Below, piece by piece: positions 36,265-45,264 of a stretch of DNA of 64,000 nt (the first letter of the stretch is position 1; every line of letters starts with the position of its first letter). Source of the stretch: CAVRIA01 sp963721115 (lineage in GTDB: Bacteria > Desulfobacterota > Binatia > HRBIN30 > CADEER01); contig CAVRIA010000006.1 of the NCBI GenBank assembly GCA_963721115.1, positions 186,001 to 250,000 on the forward strand, read 5' to 3'. A program made the translations under genes and the position numbers. The notes beneath the pieces are model-generated. The model was not told where the DNA came from. It saw nothing but the letters and a program-made list of their open reading frames with translations, and made no database searches.

Positions 36265-37911
36265 ATGAGTGAGCTTGAATTGACCGTGGACCGCGGAGAT
36301 CTGCTGTCGGCGCGATGCCCGGGGCGTCCGCTGCGCATCGTTCTCGCCGGGTTCTACAACTACGACTCGCACGCTCTGCGGATCTTCCACCCCCTGCTCC
36401 AGCAACGCGGTCACGAGGTGCACTCGATCTTCTTCAAGAACTACTTCACGTACTGTTTCCCCACGCAGCGGGAAGAGGACATGTTCGTCGAGCTGGTCGA
36501 GCGCATCCGGCCCGACGTCGTCGGAATGAGCGTGTGGTCGACCTACTTCAAGCTGGCGGGCCGTCTCAGCCAGCGCATCAAGGCGTCCTTCTCGCCGGTG
36601 ATCATCTGGGGCGGGATTCACGCCCAGGTGCAGCCCGAGAGCTGTCTCGAGTACGCCGACATCGCCTGTCAGTCGGAAGGCGAGCACGTCCTGGCGGAGC
36701 TGACCGACCGCGTGAGCCTGGGGCAGGACTACAGCGATCTGGGCGGTTGTTGGGTACGGCGCGACGGCGAGGTCGTCCACAATCCCCCGCGCGAGCTGAT
36801 TCCGAACCTCGACGTTCTGCCTTCCACCGACATGTCGCCCGAGAACAAGTACTACCTCGGCGCCGAGCAGTGGCGAGACGTCAAACACTGGGATTCGCAA
36901 GCCGTCCTCTACGACGTCATGGCGGTTCGCGGCTGCCCCTTCCGGTGCACGTTCTGCATCCACAACTTTACCCGCAAGGCCACCGAAGGGCTCGGCACCT
37001 ACGTGCGCCGGCGCAGCGTCGATCACGTCATGCGCGAGCTGCACGCCGCGGTGGCGGCGCGCCCGCGCCTGAAGACGGTCACCTTCAGCGACGATCTGTT
37101 CGCGCCGTCCCGCCGTTGGCTCGAGGAGTTCTGCGAGCGCTACCCGCGGGAGATCGGCCTCCCCTGGGCGATCTACACCTTCCCGGCGATGGTGGACGAG
37201 GAGAAGATCCGCCTCATGAGCAAGGCCGGGCTGTGGGCGACGGTCATGGGCATCCAGTCCGGGTCGGCCCGCATTCGCCGCGATTGCTACGAGCGCGAGA
37301 CGTCGAACGAGGAGATCGTCAACGCCAGTCGGATCTTCGCCAAGTACGGTGTTCAGAGGACGTTCGATTTCATCGGCGACAACCCCTACGAGAACGATGA
37401 CGACCGTGCCGAAACGGTCGACCTCCTGGCTCAGCTGCCGAAGCCCTTCTACTTCAATTACTTCTCGCTGACGTTCTTCCCCGGCGTCGCCCTGACGGCG
37501 CGCGCCCTGCAGGACGGCCACATCACGCCCGAGGACGTGGAGGACGTCGCGGAGAAGGGCTACCGCCTGTACGGCGGCTCATTCGTCGACGGGCGCGACG
37601 TGGACGATCTGTCCTGGGATGTCGCCTATGCGATGGCCGTCCACGGCTTCCCGGCCGCCCTCATTCATCGCCTGCGCCGCTCGAAGCTGATGCGCGATCA
37701 CATCGACAAGTTCGTGCGCTTGATGCGCGCCGTGCGGGTGACGGCGCGGGCCAAGACGCGCGCCATGCACTCGCTCCGCGGCCAGCCGGACCTCTTCCGG
37801 CAGCACTGGCTGAACGCCAACCGCGAGGCCTCCGCCGCGGAGCTGGTGATCCAGCCGAACTTCGACAACTCCCCGATGACCACTCCCCTGCGGGTGGCTC
37901 GCGGGATGTGA
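36265..37911 (+). CDS. B12-binding-domain radical SAM protein
   Basis: A 548-residue second member of the cobalamin-type radical SAM group. Residues about 25-165 form the B12-binding-like domain (IVLAGFYNYDSHALRIFHPL, DVVGMSVWST, VIIWGGIHAQVQPE, ACQSEGEHV). The core carries the cluster cysteines Cys224, Cys228 and Cys231 in VRGCPFRCTFCIH, and MGIQSGSARIRR. The C-terminal 100 residues are basic and helical. The ATG at 36265 is used. It is related to but clearly different from the protein at 15418, so the two probably act on different substrates. The neighbours are methyltransferases, which fits a tailoring role on a lipid or sugar. A GCTGAG-repeat hairpin follows the stop. Confidence 0.86.
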   Translation: MSELELTVDRGDLLSARCPGRPLRIVLAGFYNYDSHALRIFHPLLQQRGHEVHSIFFKNYFTYCFPTQREEDMFVELVERIRPDVVGMSVWSTYFKLAGRLSQRIKASFSPVIIWGGIHAQVQPESCLEYADIACQSEGEHVLAELTDRVSLGQDYSDLGGCWVRRDGEVVHNPPRELIPNLDVLPSTDMSPENKYYLGAEQWRDVKHWDSQAVLYDVMAVRGCPFRCTFCIHNFTRKATEGLGTYVRRRSVDHVMRELHAAVAARPRLKTVTFSDDLFAPSRRWLEEFCERYPREIGLPWAIYTFPAMVDEEKIRLMSKAGLWATVMGIQSGSARIRRDCYERETSNEEIVNASRIFAKYGVQRTFDFIGDNPYENDDDRAETVDLLAQLPKPFYFNYFSLTFFPGVALTARALQDGHITPEDVEDVAEKGYRLYGGSFVDGRDVDDLSWDVAYAMAVHGFPAALIHRLRRSKLMRDHIDKFVRLMRAVRVTARAKTRAMHSLRGQPDLFRQHWLNANREASAAELVIQPNFDNSPMTTPLRVARGM

Positions 37912-37924
37912 GGAGACACTTCGT

Positions 37925-38018
37925 AGGCTGAGGCTAAGGCTGAGGCTAAGGCTGAGTCGGAGGCTGCATCGATCCTCAGCTTGGCCTTAGCCTTAGCCGT
38001 AGCCTCAGCCTCAGCCTT
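37925..38018. repeat. GCTGAG-type hexamer hairpin, copy 1
   Basis: The left arm is a run of imperfect GGCTGA/GGCTAA hexamers and the right arm a run of TCAGCC/TTAGCC hexamers, with CATCGATC at the centre. The arms can fold into a roughly 40-bp imperfect hairpin. It sits between two co-directional genes (stop at 37911, next start at 38093). A longer relative is at 62583-62746, also next to a methyltransferase gene. Confidence 0.75.
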
Positions 38019-38092
38019 CCCCTGTCCGGCTAGCCCCCGGATCCCCGCTGCTTGCCACCGCAAGCCTCGCCCCGACTAGTATTCGCCTTCCC

Positions 38093-38839
38093 ATGGACGC
38101 CGAAGTCGCACAACGAGAGCACTACAATCGCATCGGGGCGATGTTCGAGGAGCATTACGACGACCCGAGCACGCGTCTCTATCGCCAGCGCTTCATCGAC
38201 GCCCCGATGCTCGGGGGCCTCGATCTGCGCGGCGCCCGGGTGATGGAGGCGATGTGCGGCAGCGGGTTCACGACCGGAGCTCTCCTGGAACGCGGCGCCC
38301 AGGTCGTCGGCCTCGACATCTCCGATGCCCTGGCCGAATCGTTCCACCGGCGCTGGCCGCAGTGCGAGTTCGTCTGCGGGTCGATTACGCAGTCCGGACT
38401 GCCGGCGGCGTCCTTCGACGCGGTGGTCATCGTCGGCGGGCTGCATCACCTGCAGCCGAGCGTCGATCCCGCGCTCGACGAGATCCACCGCCTTCTCAAG
38501 CCGGGCGGCACGTTCTGCTTTCTCGAGCCGCACGTCGGCTCGCTGCCCGACTGGTTTCGCCAGCGCTGGTACAAGCGCGACGCCATGTTCTCTGCCAACG
38601 AAGCGGCCATCGACATGGAGCATCTGAAGGCGAAGTACGCCTCCCACTTCGAGTTCGTGAAGGAGCAGTACTGCGGCAACCTCGCTTTTCTGCTGGTCTA
38701 CAACTCGATGATCTTCCGCATCCCGCTGCGCCTGAAGCCGCTGTACACGCCGCTCGTCCTGCGCCTCGAGGGATGGATCGAACGGCTGCAGACGAAGCGG
38801 TCCGCCTGCATCGTCATCGCTCAGTGGCGCAAGCGCTGA
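38093..38839 (+). CDS. SAM-dependent methyltransferase
   Basis: A 248-residue class I methyltransferase. The core has VMEAMCGSGFTTGALLERGAQVVGLDIS-type motifs (MCGSGF about 54-59, VVGLD about 71-75), then FDAVVIVGGLHHLQPSVDPALDEIHRLLKPGG. The C-terminal third has a hydrophobic segment (LAFLLVYNSMIFRIPLRL), suggesting contact with the membrane or with a lipid-linked substrate. The ATG at 38093 directly follows the hexamer hairpin region. It converges on the sulfatase-like gene D with 19 bp between the stops. No specific substrate can be named. Confidence 0.82.
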   Translation: MDAEVAQREHYNRIGAMFEEHYDDPSTRLYRQRFIDAPMLGGLDLRGARVMEAMCGSGFTTGALLERGAQVVGLDISDALAESFHRRWPQCEFVCGSITQSGLPAASFDAVVIVGGLHHLQPSVDPALDEIHRLLKPGGTFCFLEPHVGSLPDWFRQRWYKRDAMFSANEAAIDMEHLKAKYASHFEFVKEQYCGNLAFLLVYNSMIFRIPLRLKPLYTPLVLRLEGWIERLQTKRSACIVIAQWRKR

Positions 38840-38858
38840 GCGGACGGCGCCGCGCCGG

Positions 38859-40262
38859 TCACCGGCCGTAACCCAGCGCGCGCAGCTGCTCTTTGGTCGC
38901 CGCGTCGAGCGTCTCGCCCTCGACCGGGGCAGCGGCGCGAGCGGTCAGAGTCGTCGCCGCCCGGTCGAGCGCGGCGGCCAGGGTGGAGGCGGCGCCGGCG
39001 AGGGCGGGGGGGTTGGCGTTCTTCTCTCCCGGATCGGCTCGCAGGTCGTACGCCTCGGTCCCGCCGTCCGTCCGCACCAACAGCTTCGCGAAGTCGCGGA
39101 TGATTCCGCGCTCGTGTACGCGCTGGTCCTTGCCGAACTCGATCGGCAGCAGCTGCAGGATGACGTCGGCCGCCTGCCAGCCCGACGTCTCCTGCTTGGA
39201 CCCGGCCGGCCGTTTGCGCAGCAAGGGAACGAGCGACCGCCCCTCGAAGCTGCCCTCGGGCGCCAGCCCCGCCAGGTCGAGCAGCGTCGGGGCGACGTCG
39301 ACGAGAGAGACGTTCTCCTCGATGCGCTGGCCGGCGGCGACGCCGGGGGCGATCAGGATCAGAGGGACGTGAACGCACTCGTCGAAGAGGGTACGCCCGT
39401 GCTCGACCCCGCCGTGCTCTTCGAACTCCTCGCCGTGATCGGCGGTGACGACGACGATCGCCCCGTCGAGGAAGCCGCGACGCTCGAGCTCGGCGAAGAG
39501 CCGCCGGATCTCGTCGTCCACCGTCGCCACCTCCGCGTCGTACAGGCGCTGGAACACCATCACGTCGCTCGGGGTCGGAGTGCGCCCCGCGTGCACGGCC
39601 CGGCTGAGCGCGTCGAGCCCCTTCTTTTGGTCGACCTCGTTGCCGGCATCGTCGCGTGCGAAGCGGCTGCGAAACGGCTCGGGCGGGTCGTACGGGCTGT
39701 GCGGCTCCATGTACTGGAAATAGAGCAGGGCTGGATGCGCCGACGAGCGGCTCCAGGTGCGATCCAGCCACGCCAGGCTCTGCGAGCGCAGCTGCGACCC
39801 CTTCAGGCCGCCGGGCATGTGGACGTCGGCGCGCCAGTAGCGAAAGCCCTGCGCATAGCCGAGGCGCTCCAGCAGCCGGAAGTTCGCGGAGAAGCCGCCG
39901 GCCAGGTAGCCCGACCGCGCGAAGCGCTCCGCGAAGGTGACCTCCGAGTCCGCCAGCCGCGAGGCGAAGGTGGTGACGTGGTGCTGCGACGGGTAGCGGG
40001 AGGTGAGCAGCGACGCGACGGACGGGCACGTCCAGGAGCTGGCGGCGTAGGTGCGCGTGAAGACGGCGCCGCGAGCGGCGAGCCGGTCGAGAAACGGGGT
40101 GAGGCGGCGCGTATTGCCGTAGGCGCCGAGGCGGTCCGCCCGCAGCGTGTCGACGACGATCACCAGGACGTTCGCGGCCGGCGGGCGGGGGTGACGACAC
40201 GCCGCGGCGGTGATGACGAGAAGCGACATGAACGCCGCCGCCGTCTTGGTGGGGCGGCTCAT
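38859..40262 (-). CDS. Sulfatase-like lipoprotein D, Thr nucleophile
   Basis: An intact 467-residue member of the set. The ATG at 40262 gives MSRPTKTAAA, a signal helix and lipobox ITAAAC (Cys 22). Key stretches are VLVIVVDTLRADRLGAYGN (Asp 38), SSWTCPSVASLLTSR, YMEPHSPYDPPEPF and VVTADHGEEFEEHGGVEHG. The Cys in TCPS is one place too late to be the formylglycine Cys; Thr 78 occupies the nucleophile position. It ends EQLRALGYGR. It is closest to member F (54001). It is divergent from a YfhO gene at 40388, with 125 bp between starts. Periplasmic, lipid-anchored location is inferred; the substrate is unknown. Confidence 0.87.
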   Translation of the reverse strand: MSRPTKTAAAFMSLLVITAAACRHPRPPAANVLVIVVDTLRADRLGAYGNTRRLTPFLDRLAARGAVFTRTYAASSWTCPSVASLLTSRYPSQHHVTTFASRLADSEVTFAERFARSGYLAGGFSANFRLLERLGYAQGFRYWRADVHMPGGLKGSQLRSQSLAWLDRTWSRSSAHPALLYFQYMEPHSPYDPPEPFRSRFARDDAGNEVDQKKGLDALSRAVHAGRTPTPSDVMVFQRLYDAEVATVDDEIRRLFAELERRGFLDGAIVVVTADHGEEFEEHGGVEHGRTLFDECVHVPLILIAPGVAAGQRIEENVSLVDVAPTLLDLAGLAPEGSFEGRSLVPLLRKRPAGSKQETSGWQAADVILQLLPIEFGKDQRVHERGIIRDFAKLLVRTDGGTEAYDLRADPGEKNANPPALAGAASTLAAALDRAATTLTARAAAPVEGETLDAATKEQLRALGYGR

Positions 40263-40387
40263 GCGGCCACGAGCTCGACCATCGCGATCGACTCTGCCAA
40301 CCGACCGCCGCGACTGCAAGCGCTGCTCGCCGAGGGTCGTGGTTTGACTAACGGGGCTGGAGAAAGAACAAGGAGGAGGGGGAAGGC

Positions 40388-42719
40388 GTGGATCAACGGA
40401 GACCAGACCGCCGCGCGCAGCGGCCCGCCCCGCACCCCGGCCGCGAGGCGGGTGCGGCGACGGGGGCAGAGCCATACCCGGCGCCGGCCGAGGCCGGTGC
40501 CGAGCGACGGCGCGACCGGCTGACGGCCGGCGCCTTCCTGCTGACCGCTTCGGCCTGGGCCATCGGCGTCGTCTGGCTGCGTTCCCACCGCCACATCGGC
40601 TACCCCTCCAACGACATCTACGCCTACTTCTATCCCAACGTTCTTCACGTCGAGCAGAGCCTCCGTCACGGCGCCGGTCTCCTCTGGAACCCCTACCAGG
40701 ACTGCGGCCAGCCCTTCTTCGGCGTGAGCCAGACGGGTCTGCTCTACCCCCTCAACGCCATCTTCCTTCTCCTGCCGCGCGAGCCGGCGTTGATCGCGAG
40801 CCTGGCCGCGCATCTGTTCATCGCCGGCGCCGCGTTCTACGTCCTTTGCCGCGAGCTGTCGCTCGAGCCGTTCGCGGCTCTCTCGGGGGCGTTGGTCTTC
40901 CAGCTGGCCGGGACCACCGTACAGCTCGGATCGTGGAACCCCACCATCATCGCCACCTACGCCTGGATGCCGGTGGCGCTGTGGTCGACGGAGAGATTGC
41001 TGAAGCGGCCGACCGCGCGCGGCGCGATCTGTCTGGGGTCGATCCTGACGGTGCAGCTCCTGCCCGGCTACCCGCAGATCCTGTTCTTCACCGTCCAGCT
41101 GATCGCGCTGCGCGTGGCCTGGGCGATCGTCGCCCGGCAGACGCCGCGGCCGGCGGCGCTCGCGATGGCGAGCTGCCGTTGCCGTGGTGCTGCCGATTCT
41201 GCTCGCCGCCGTCCAGTTCCTGCCCTCCCTGGAGGTGTTGCGCCAGTCGGTTCGCTGGGGCGCGCTCGCCCCCGCCCAGCTCGGCGGCGAGTTCACCTGG
41301 GCGACCCTGCGCCGGGCGGTTGCCGACGTGGTCGATTGCCAGGGCGCCGTCGTCCTGGTCCTCGCCGCCGTCCCGGGCGTCTTCGCCCTCCGCCGGGGGC
41401 GACTGCGGGGCAGCCGGGGTCTTCTATCTGACGGCGGCGGCGCTCTACTTTGCCCTCAGCCTCGGGCCCGGCACGCCGCTGTTCGACCTGTACGCGAAGC
41501 TGCCATTGGGGAGCGCCTTTCGGGCGGCGGGGCGCTTCGCCTGGGCGACGAACTTCTGCTGGGCGGTCGTCGCCGCGGTGGGCGCGCAGGCCGTGGCGCG
41601 GGCCGCACCGGCGGCGCGGCGCTGGGCGGTGTCCGGCGTCGTGCTCGCCGGTGCGGGTCTGCTGCAGATGGCGAATGCCAAGGGTCTCGGCGGAGGGCAG
41701 TGGGTCCTGGCCGGGCTCGTCGTCCTGGCTGCCGCCACCGCTTCGCGGCCTTGCCTGTCGGTCGCGACGCGTTTAGGAATGCCGCTGGTGATTCTCTGCA
41801 ATGCCCTGCTGCTCGGCTGCCCGCCGTTCTTCGACCTCCGTTCCGGCGACGTGTACTCCGGTTCCGAGCCGGCGATCGACTTGGTCCGCGAGCGCATGAC
41901 GCCGCAGGACCGCGTCGCCATCGTCAGCCAGGGGCTCTCCCACTACTCGCTCATGCCCAAGACGGCCACCCTCGCCCGCCTGCCGGCGATCTTCGACTAC
42001 GAGCCGCAGGCGGCGCGCTCCTATGCGGAGTTCTTCACCTACCTGCGCACGGGGCGGCCCATGAAGCGGCTGAAGGACTGGTACTGGGTCTTCGACCAGG
42101 TCATGCCCGCGACCTTGCAGCGTCCCCTCTTCGATCTCACCGCGTCCCGCTACCTGATCGTCGCGCGCGCCATCGACGCGGCGCCGGCCGTGCTCGGCCC
42201 CGACGTCCGCCTCCTCGACGAGACGGCCGACGCCCGCGTGTACGAGAACCCGCGGGCGCTGCCGCGCGCCTTCTACGTGCCGCGCGCCGAGGTGGTGGCG
42301 CCGGACGCCGTCCTGCCGGCGCTCGCGAGCGGAGCGGTGGATCCGCGCGCGACGGCGCTGATCACCAGGCGCCGCGGTCGGGGTTCCTCGGCGCCGATGC
42401 GGCGGCGACGGGCGACGTCGAGTTCGCGACGAACGACGCGGACCGCGTCGCTCTGCGGGTGCGCGCCGGGGCGCGCGGCTTCCTCTTCCTCGCCGACGAG
42501 TACTTCCCCGGCTGGCGCGTCCTGGTCGACGGCCGGGAAGAGGAGATCCTGCGGGCGAACTACACGTTCCGTTTGGTGGAGGTTCCGCGGGGCGAGAGCG
42601 AGGTCGTGTTCCTCTATCGCCCGGCCAGCCTGCGCATCGGCGCCGCCGTCTCGCTTCTCAGTCTGGCGGCGGTGGTCGCCGTCTGGCGGCGCAGCGGAAA
42701 GGCGCGCGGGGCGCGATGA
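40388..42719 (+). CDS. YfhO family GT-C membrane protein (three frame breaks)
   Basis: About 776 residues after extra bases near 41170 and 41411 and a missing base near 42370 are corrected; the length matches the intact paralogue at 31550-33826. Marks are YPSNDIYAYFYPNVLHVEQ, LLWNPYQDCGQPFFGVS, LLPGYPQILFFTVQL, LGPGTPLFDLYAKLPLG and FRAAGRFAW. The C-terminal FLFLADEYFPGWRVLVDG is the YfhO signature. The first 45 residues are an unusual proline/arginine-rich cytoplasmic extension. GTG at 40388 is used. Expected role: transfer of a lipid-linked sugar to an envelope glycan. It is followed 9 bp later by a methyltransferase and then two unnamed GT-C-like proteins, so a long plus-strand operon starts here. 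Confidence 0.8.
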
Positions 42720-42728
42720 GCTCGCCTC

Positions 42729-43664
42729 GTGGCGGCCGGCGCGCCCGGCGCGGAGAGCGCGGCCAGAGGCTCGTGTCGCGGTTGCGGCGGTGGGGACGCG
42801 ACGGTTCGCTACGACCTCGGCACGCATCAGATCCTGCGCTGTCGGAGCTGTGGTCTGATGTACCTCGATCCGTGGCCGAGCGAGGAAGAGACGCGCGCGG
42901 TGTACGGCGAGACGTACTTTCACAACCCGTACTTCAGGGAGGGGGACAGTGACCAGCTCTTCGGCTACACCGACTATGCTGCGGAGCGCTTCAACAAGCA
43001 GCCGCAGTACGCGGCGATCGCGCGCGAGATCCGCACGGCGTTGACCGATGCCGCTCGCTCACCCCGATTGCTGGAGGTCGGCTGCGGCTTCGGGTACTTC
43101 CTCGATGTCGCCTTCGAGGCGGACTTCGACGTCGCGGGTCTCGAGTTCAACCAGCACGCCGTCGCGCGGCTGCGTCGCAAGTACGCCTTCCCCATCCTGG
43201 CCGGATCGCTGGAGGAGACGCCCCTGGAGGCGGCATCGCTCGATGCCGTGGTGATGTTCGACGTGATCGAGCACCTGCGCGATCCCTTCGCCGCGCTCGA
43301 CCGATTGCGCGACGCGGTGGTGGGGAACGGGCTGCTCGTTCTGTCGACGATGGACTCCGAGAGCGTCGTCTCGCGTCTGATTGGCAGCCGCCTGGAGGAT
43401 TTCCGCCGCACACGCGAGCATCTGTTCTTCTTCAGCCGCGAGACGCTGACCCGAATCCTGCGCGAACGGGGCTTCGAGGTGGTCAAGATCCGTTCGATCG
43501 GGCATACGTTCGATCTCGCCCTCCTGCTCGAGCGGCTGACGTTGTTCAACCGCCCGCTCTTCGAGGGGCTGCGCTGGATCGTCACCCGCGCCGGCCTCGG
43601 GCATCTGCAGGTGTACGTGAACCCGCACACCAAGATGATCGTCTTCGCGCGGCGGCTTCCGTGA
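42729..43664 (+). CDS. Methyltransferase with N-terminal zinc-ribbon-like motif
   Basis: A 311-residue protein with two N-terminal cysteine pairs (CRGC at 16-19 and CRSC around 38-41), a probable zinc site, then a class I methyltransferase core with LLEVGCGFGYFLDVAFEADFDV-type motif I (GCGFG about 118-122), AGSLEETPLEAASLDAVVMF and DVIEHLRDPFAALDRLRD. The layout matches the protein at 35106-36008 and hypothetical sugar C-methyltransferases. The GTG at 42729 is 9 bp after the YfhO stop, and the TGA overlaps the next start (GTGA at 43661-43664). Both point to tight coupling with the membrane proteins. The reaction is not known. Confidence 0.82.
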   Translation: MAAGAPGAESAARGSCRGCGGGDATVRYDLGTHQILRCRSCGLMYLDPWPSEEETRAVYGETYFHNPYFREGDSDQLFGYTDYAAERFNKQPQYAAIAREIRTALTDAARSPRLLEVGCGFGYFLDVAFEADFDVAGLEFNQHAVARLRRKYAFPILAGSLEETPLEAASLDAVVMFDVIEHLRDPFAALDRLRDAVVGNGLLVLSTMDSESVVSRLIGSRLEDFRRTREHLFFFSRETLTRILRERGFEVVKIRSIGHTFDLALLLERLTLFNRPLFEGLRWIVTRAGLGHLQVYVNPHTKMIVFARRLP

Positions 43665-45250
43665 GCTCTCGCCCGCGCCTCCGCGGAGCGTCTCGCGCCG
43701 CCGCGGAAGAATGGCTCCTGCTCCTTCTGCCGCTGGCCTTCTCGGCCTTCGTCTACCGCCGGCTGACGCACGTCTATTTCTTCGCCGACGACTTCCTGAA
43801 CCTCTTTCGCATCGTCAACGACGACCTCGTCCAGTACCTGTTGCTGCCGCACGGCGGGCATCTGCTCGCCACGCGCAACGCGCTCTTCTTCGCCTTCTAT
43901 TGGGCGTTCGGCATGCGTGCCGAGTACTGGTTCTGGGTGGTGCTGATCACGCACCTGGTCAACGTCTACCTGCTCTTCCGAACGATCCGCTGGCTGACCG
44001 GCAGCGCCCGTCTGGCCGCTTTCGGAGCGGCGCTGTGGGGCACCTGCCCCGTGCAGGTGGGGGCGCTCGGCTGGTACTCCGTGTACGGGCAGGTCGTCGT
44101 GGGGTCGATCCTGCTGCTGCTGCTCTGCCGCGCCGCGCGGGCCGGCGCGGAGGCACGGCCGCCGTCGCGGTATCTCCGCCGCGACCTGGCCACTTCTGCT
44201 TCTGGTGGCGTCCACCTGCTTCGGCGTCGGCATCGGCATCGCGCTGGTGGCGCCGCTGGCGTTCTTCCTGCTCCTGCCGCCCTCGCCGCGCCGCACGAGG
44301 CTGTGCATCGGCCTGACACTGCTCGCGGTGGTGCTGCCGATTCTCTACACGGCGGTGCTCTCGCTTTCGACCCGAGCTCTTCGGGCCCAACTCCGAGGCC
44401 TTCGTCGCCGACCTGATGATGAAGCGCGATCGGCGTCGAGCCGGTCGGCCTGATGCTTGCCCAACTGTTCATTCGGGGCTTGTCCGCCTTGCTGCTCGGC
44501 TTTCTTCCGCTGCTGCCGTCGTTGCGCGAGATCGTCTCGTGGAGTCACGGCGTGCCCTACGCCGCCGCCCTGCTGTACGCCGCCGCGATGATCGCGGCGT
44601 TGGTCTGGTCTCGCGCGGCGGATCGCCGTCGCCTGGCCGCCCTGTTGCTGATCGCGGGCGCCAGTGCCTACGGAATCATCGCTCTCGGCCGGGCGCCGTT
44701 CTTCGAGACCTGGAGAATGGCCGAGGCCGCCTCTCCGGCGCGCTATCACTATGTGGCCACTGCTCCTCTGGTCGCCGCCCTCTGCCTCTTTCTGGCGCGC
44801 GTGGGTGCCTGGGTGCGAGCTGCGCGCGCGCATCGCGAACCTGGCTCTGGCGGCATGGCTCGGCGTCACCGCGTTTCTCTATGCGCAGTCGCGACCCTTC
44901 GTTTCTCTGCACGCGGCGGCTCGCCACGAGACGATCGCCGTGTGGAGAGAGATCGTGGCGCAGATCGACGAGGCGCCCGGCGAGGAGGTGTTCATCCGCA
45001 ATCGCCCCTTCCACTCGGTGGGCTCGCTGGTGGTGGGGGATCGCGGCGGCTTCCCCGGTTGGGCGGCGATGTTCGCGGCGTATCTTCCCCTCCGACGTCG
45101 TGCACGGCAAGCGCGTCTACTTCGTCGTCGACGATCCGGAGATCCTCGAGGCGGCGCAGCGGGGCAAACGCATGCCGGATCTGCTGGTCGGGCCGCAGCG
45201 AGCCGCGAGAGCCGGAGCCCGCCCCTGCCGACTCCGACGCGCCGGCGTGA
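43661..45250 (+). CDS. GT-C-like membrane protein, unnamed family, paralogue 3 (six frameshifts)
   Basis: About 527 residues once six extra bases (near 44184, 44373, 44428, 44825, 45084 and 45200) are ignored. All six shift in the same direction, and the corrected length agrees with paralogues of 519 and 522. Marks are LTHVYFFADDFLNLFRIVND, HGGHLLATRNALF, VVLITHLVNVYLLFRTIRWL, YSVYGQVVVGSI and CFGVGIGIALVAPLAFFLLL. The soluble end contains VFIRNRPFHSVGSL, FPGWAAMFAAY, FPSDVVHGKRVYFVVDD and PEILEAAQRG. Expected: membrane glycosyltransferase-like function outside the membrane (inference). GTG at 43661 overlaps the preceding stop. The density of breaks is highest here, so the assembly is locally poor. 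Confidence 0.7.
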
Positions 45251-45264
45251 CGGCGCGCGAGGCC

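Noticed and set aside
37925..38018. CRISPR array
   Set aside because: The hexamer units are contiguous, degenerate and palindromic, with no spacers and no cas genes nearby.
38859..40262. The Cys in SSWTCPS of sulfatase-like proteins D and F as a formylglycine site
   Set aside because: Formylglycine arises from C/S-x-P/A-S-R with the Cys two residues before Pro. Here the Cys is directly before Pro, and Thr holds the right position in all six proteins.
43661..45250. Programmed frameshifting or gene decay to explain six breaks
   Set aside because: All six breaks are in the same direction, have no common slippery sequence, and the restored protein is complete and matches paralogues. Sequencing insertions are simpler.
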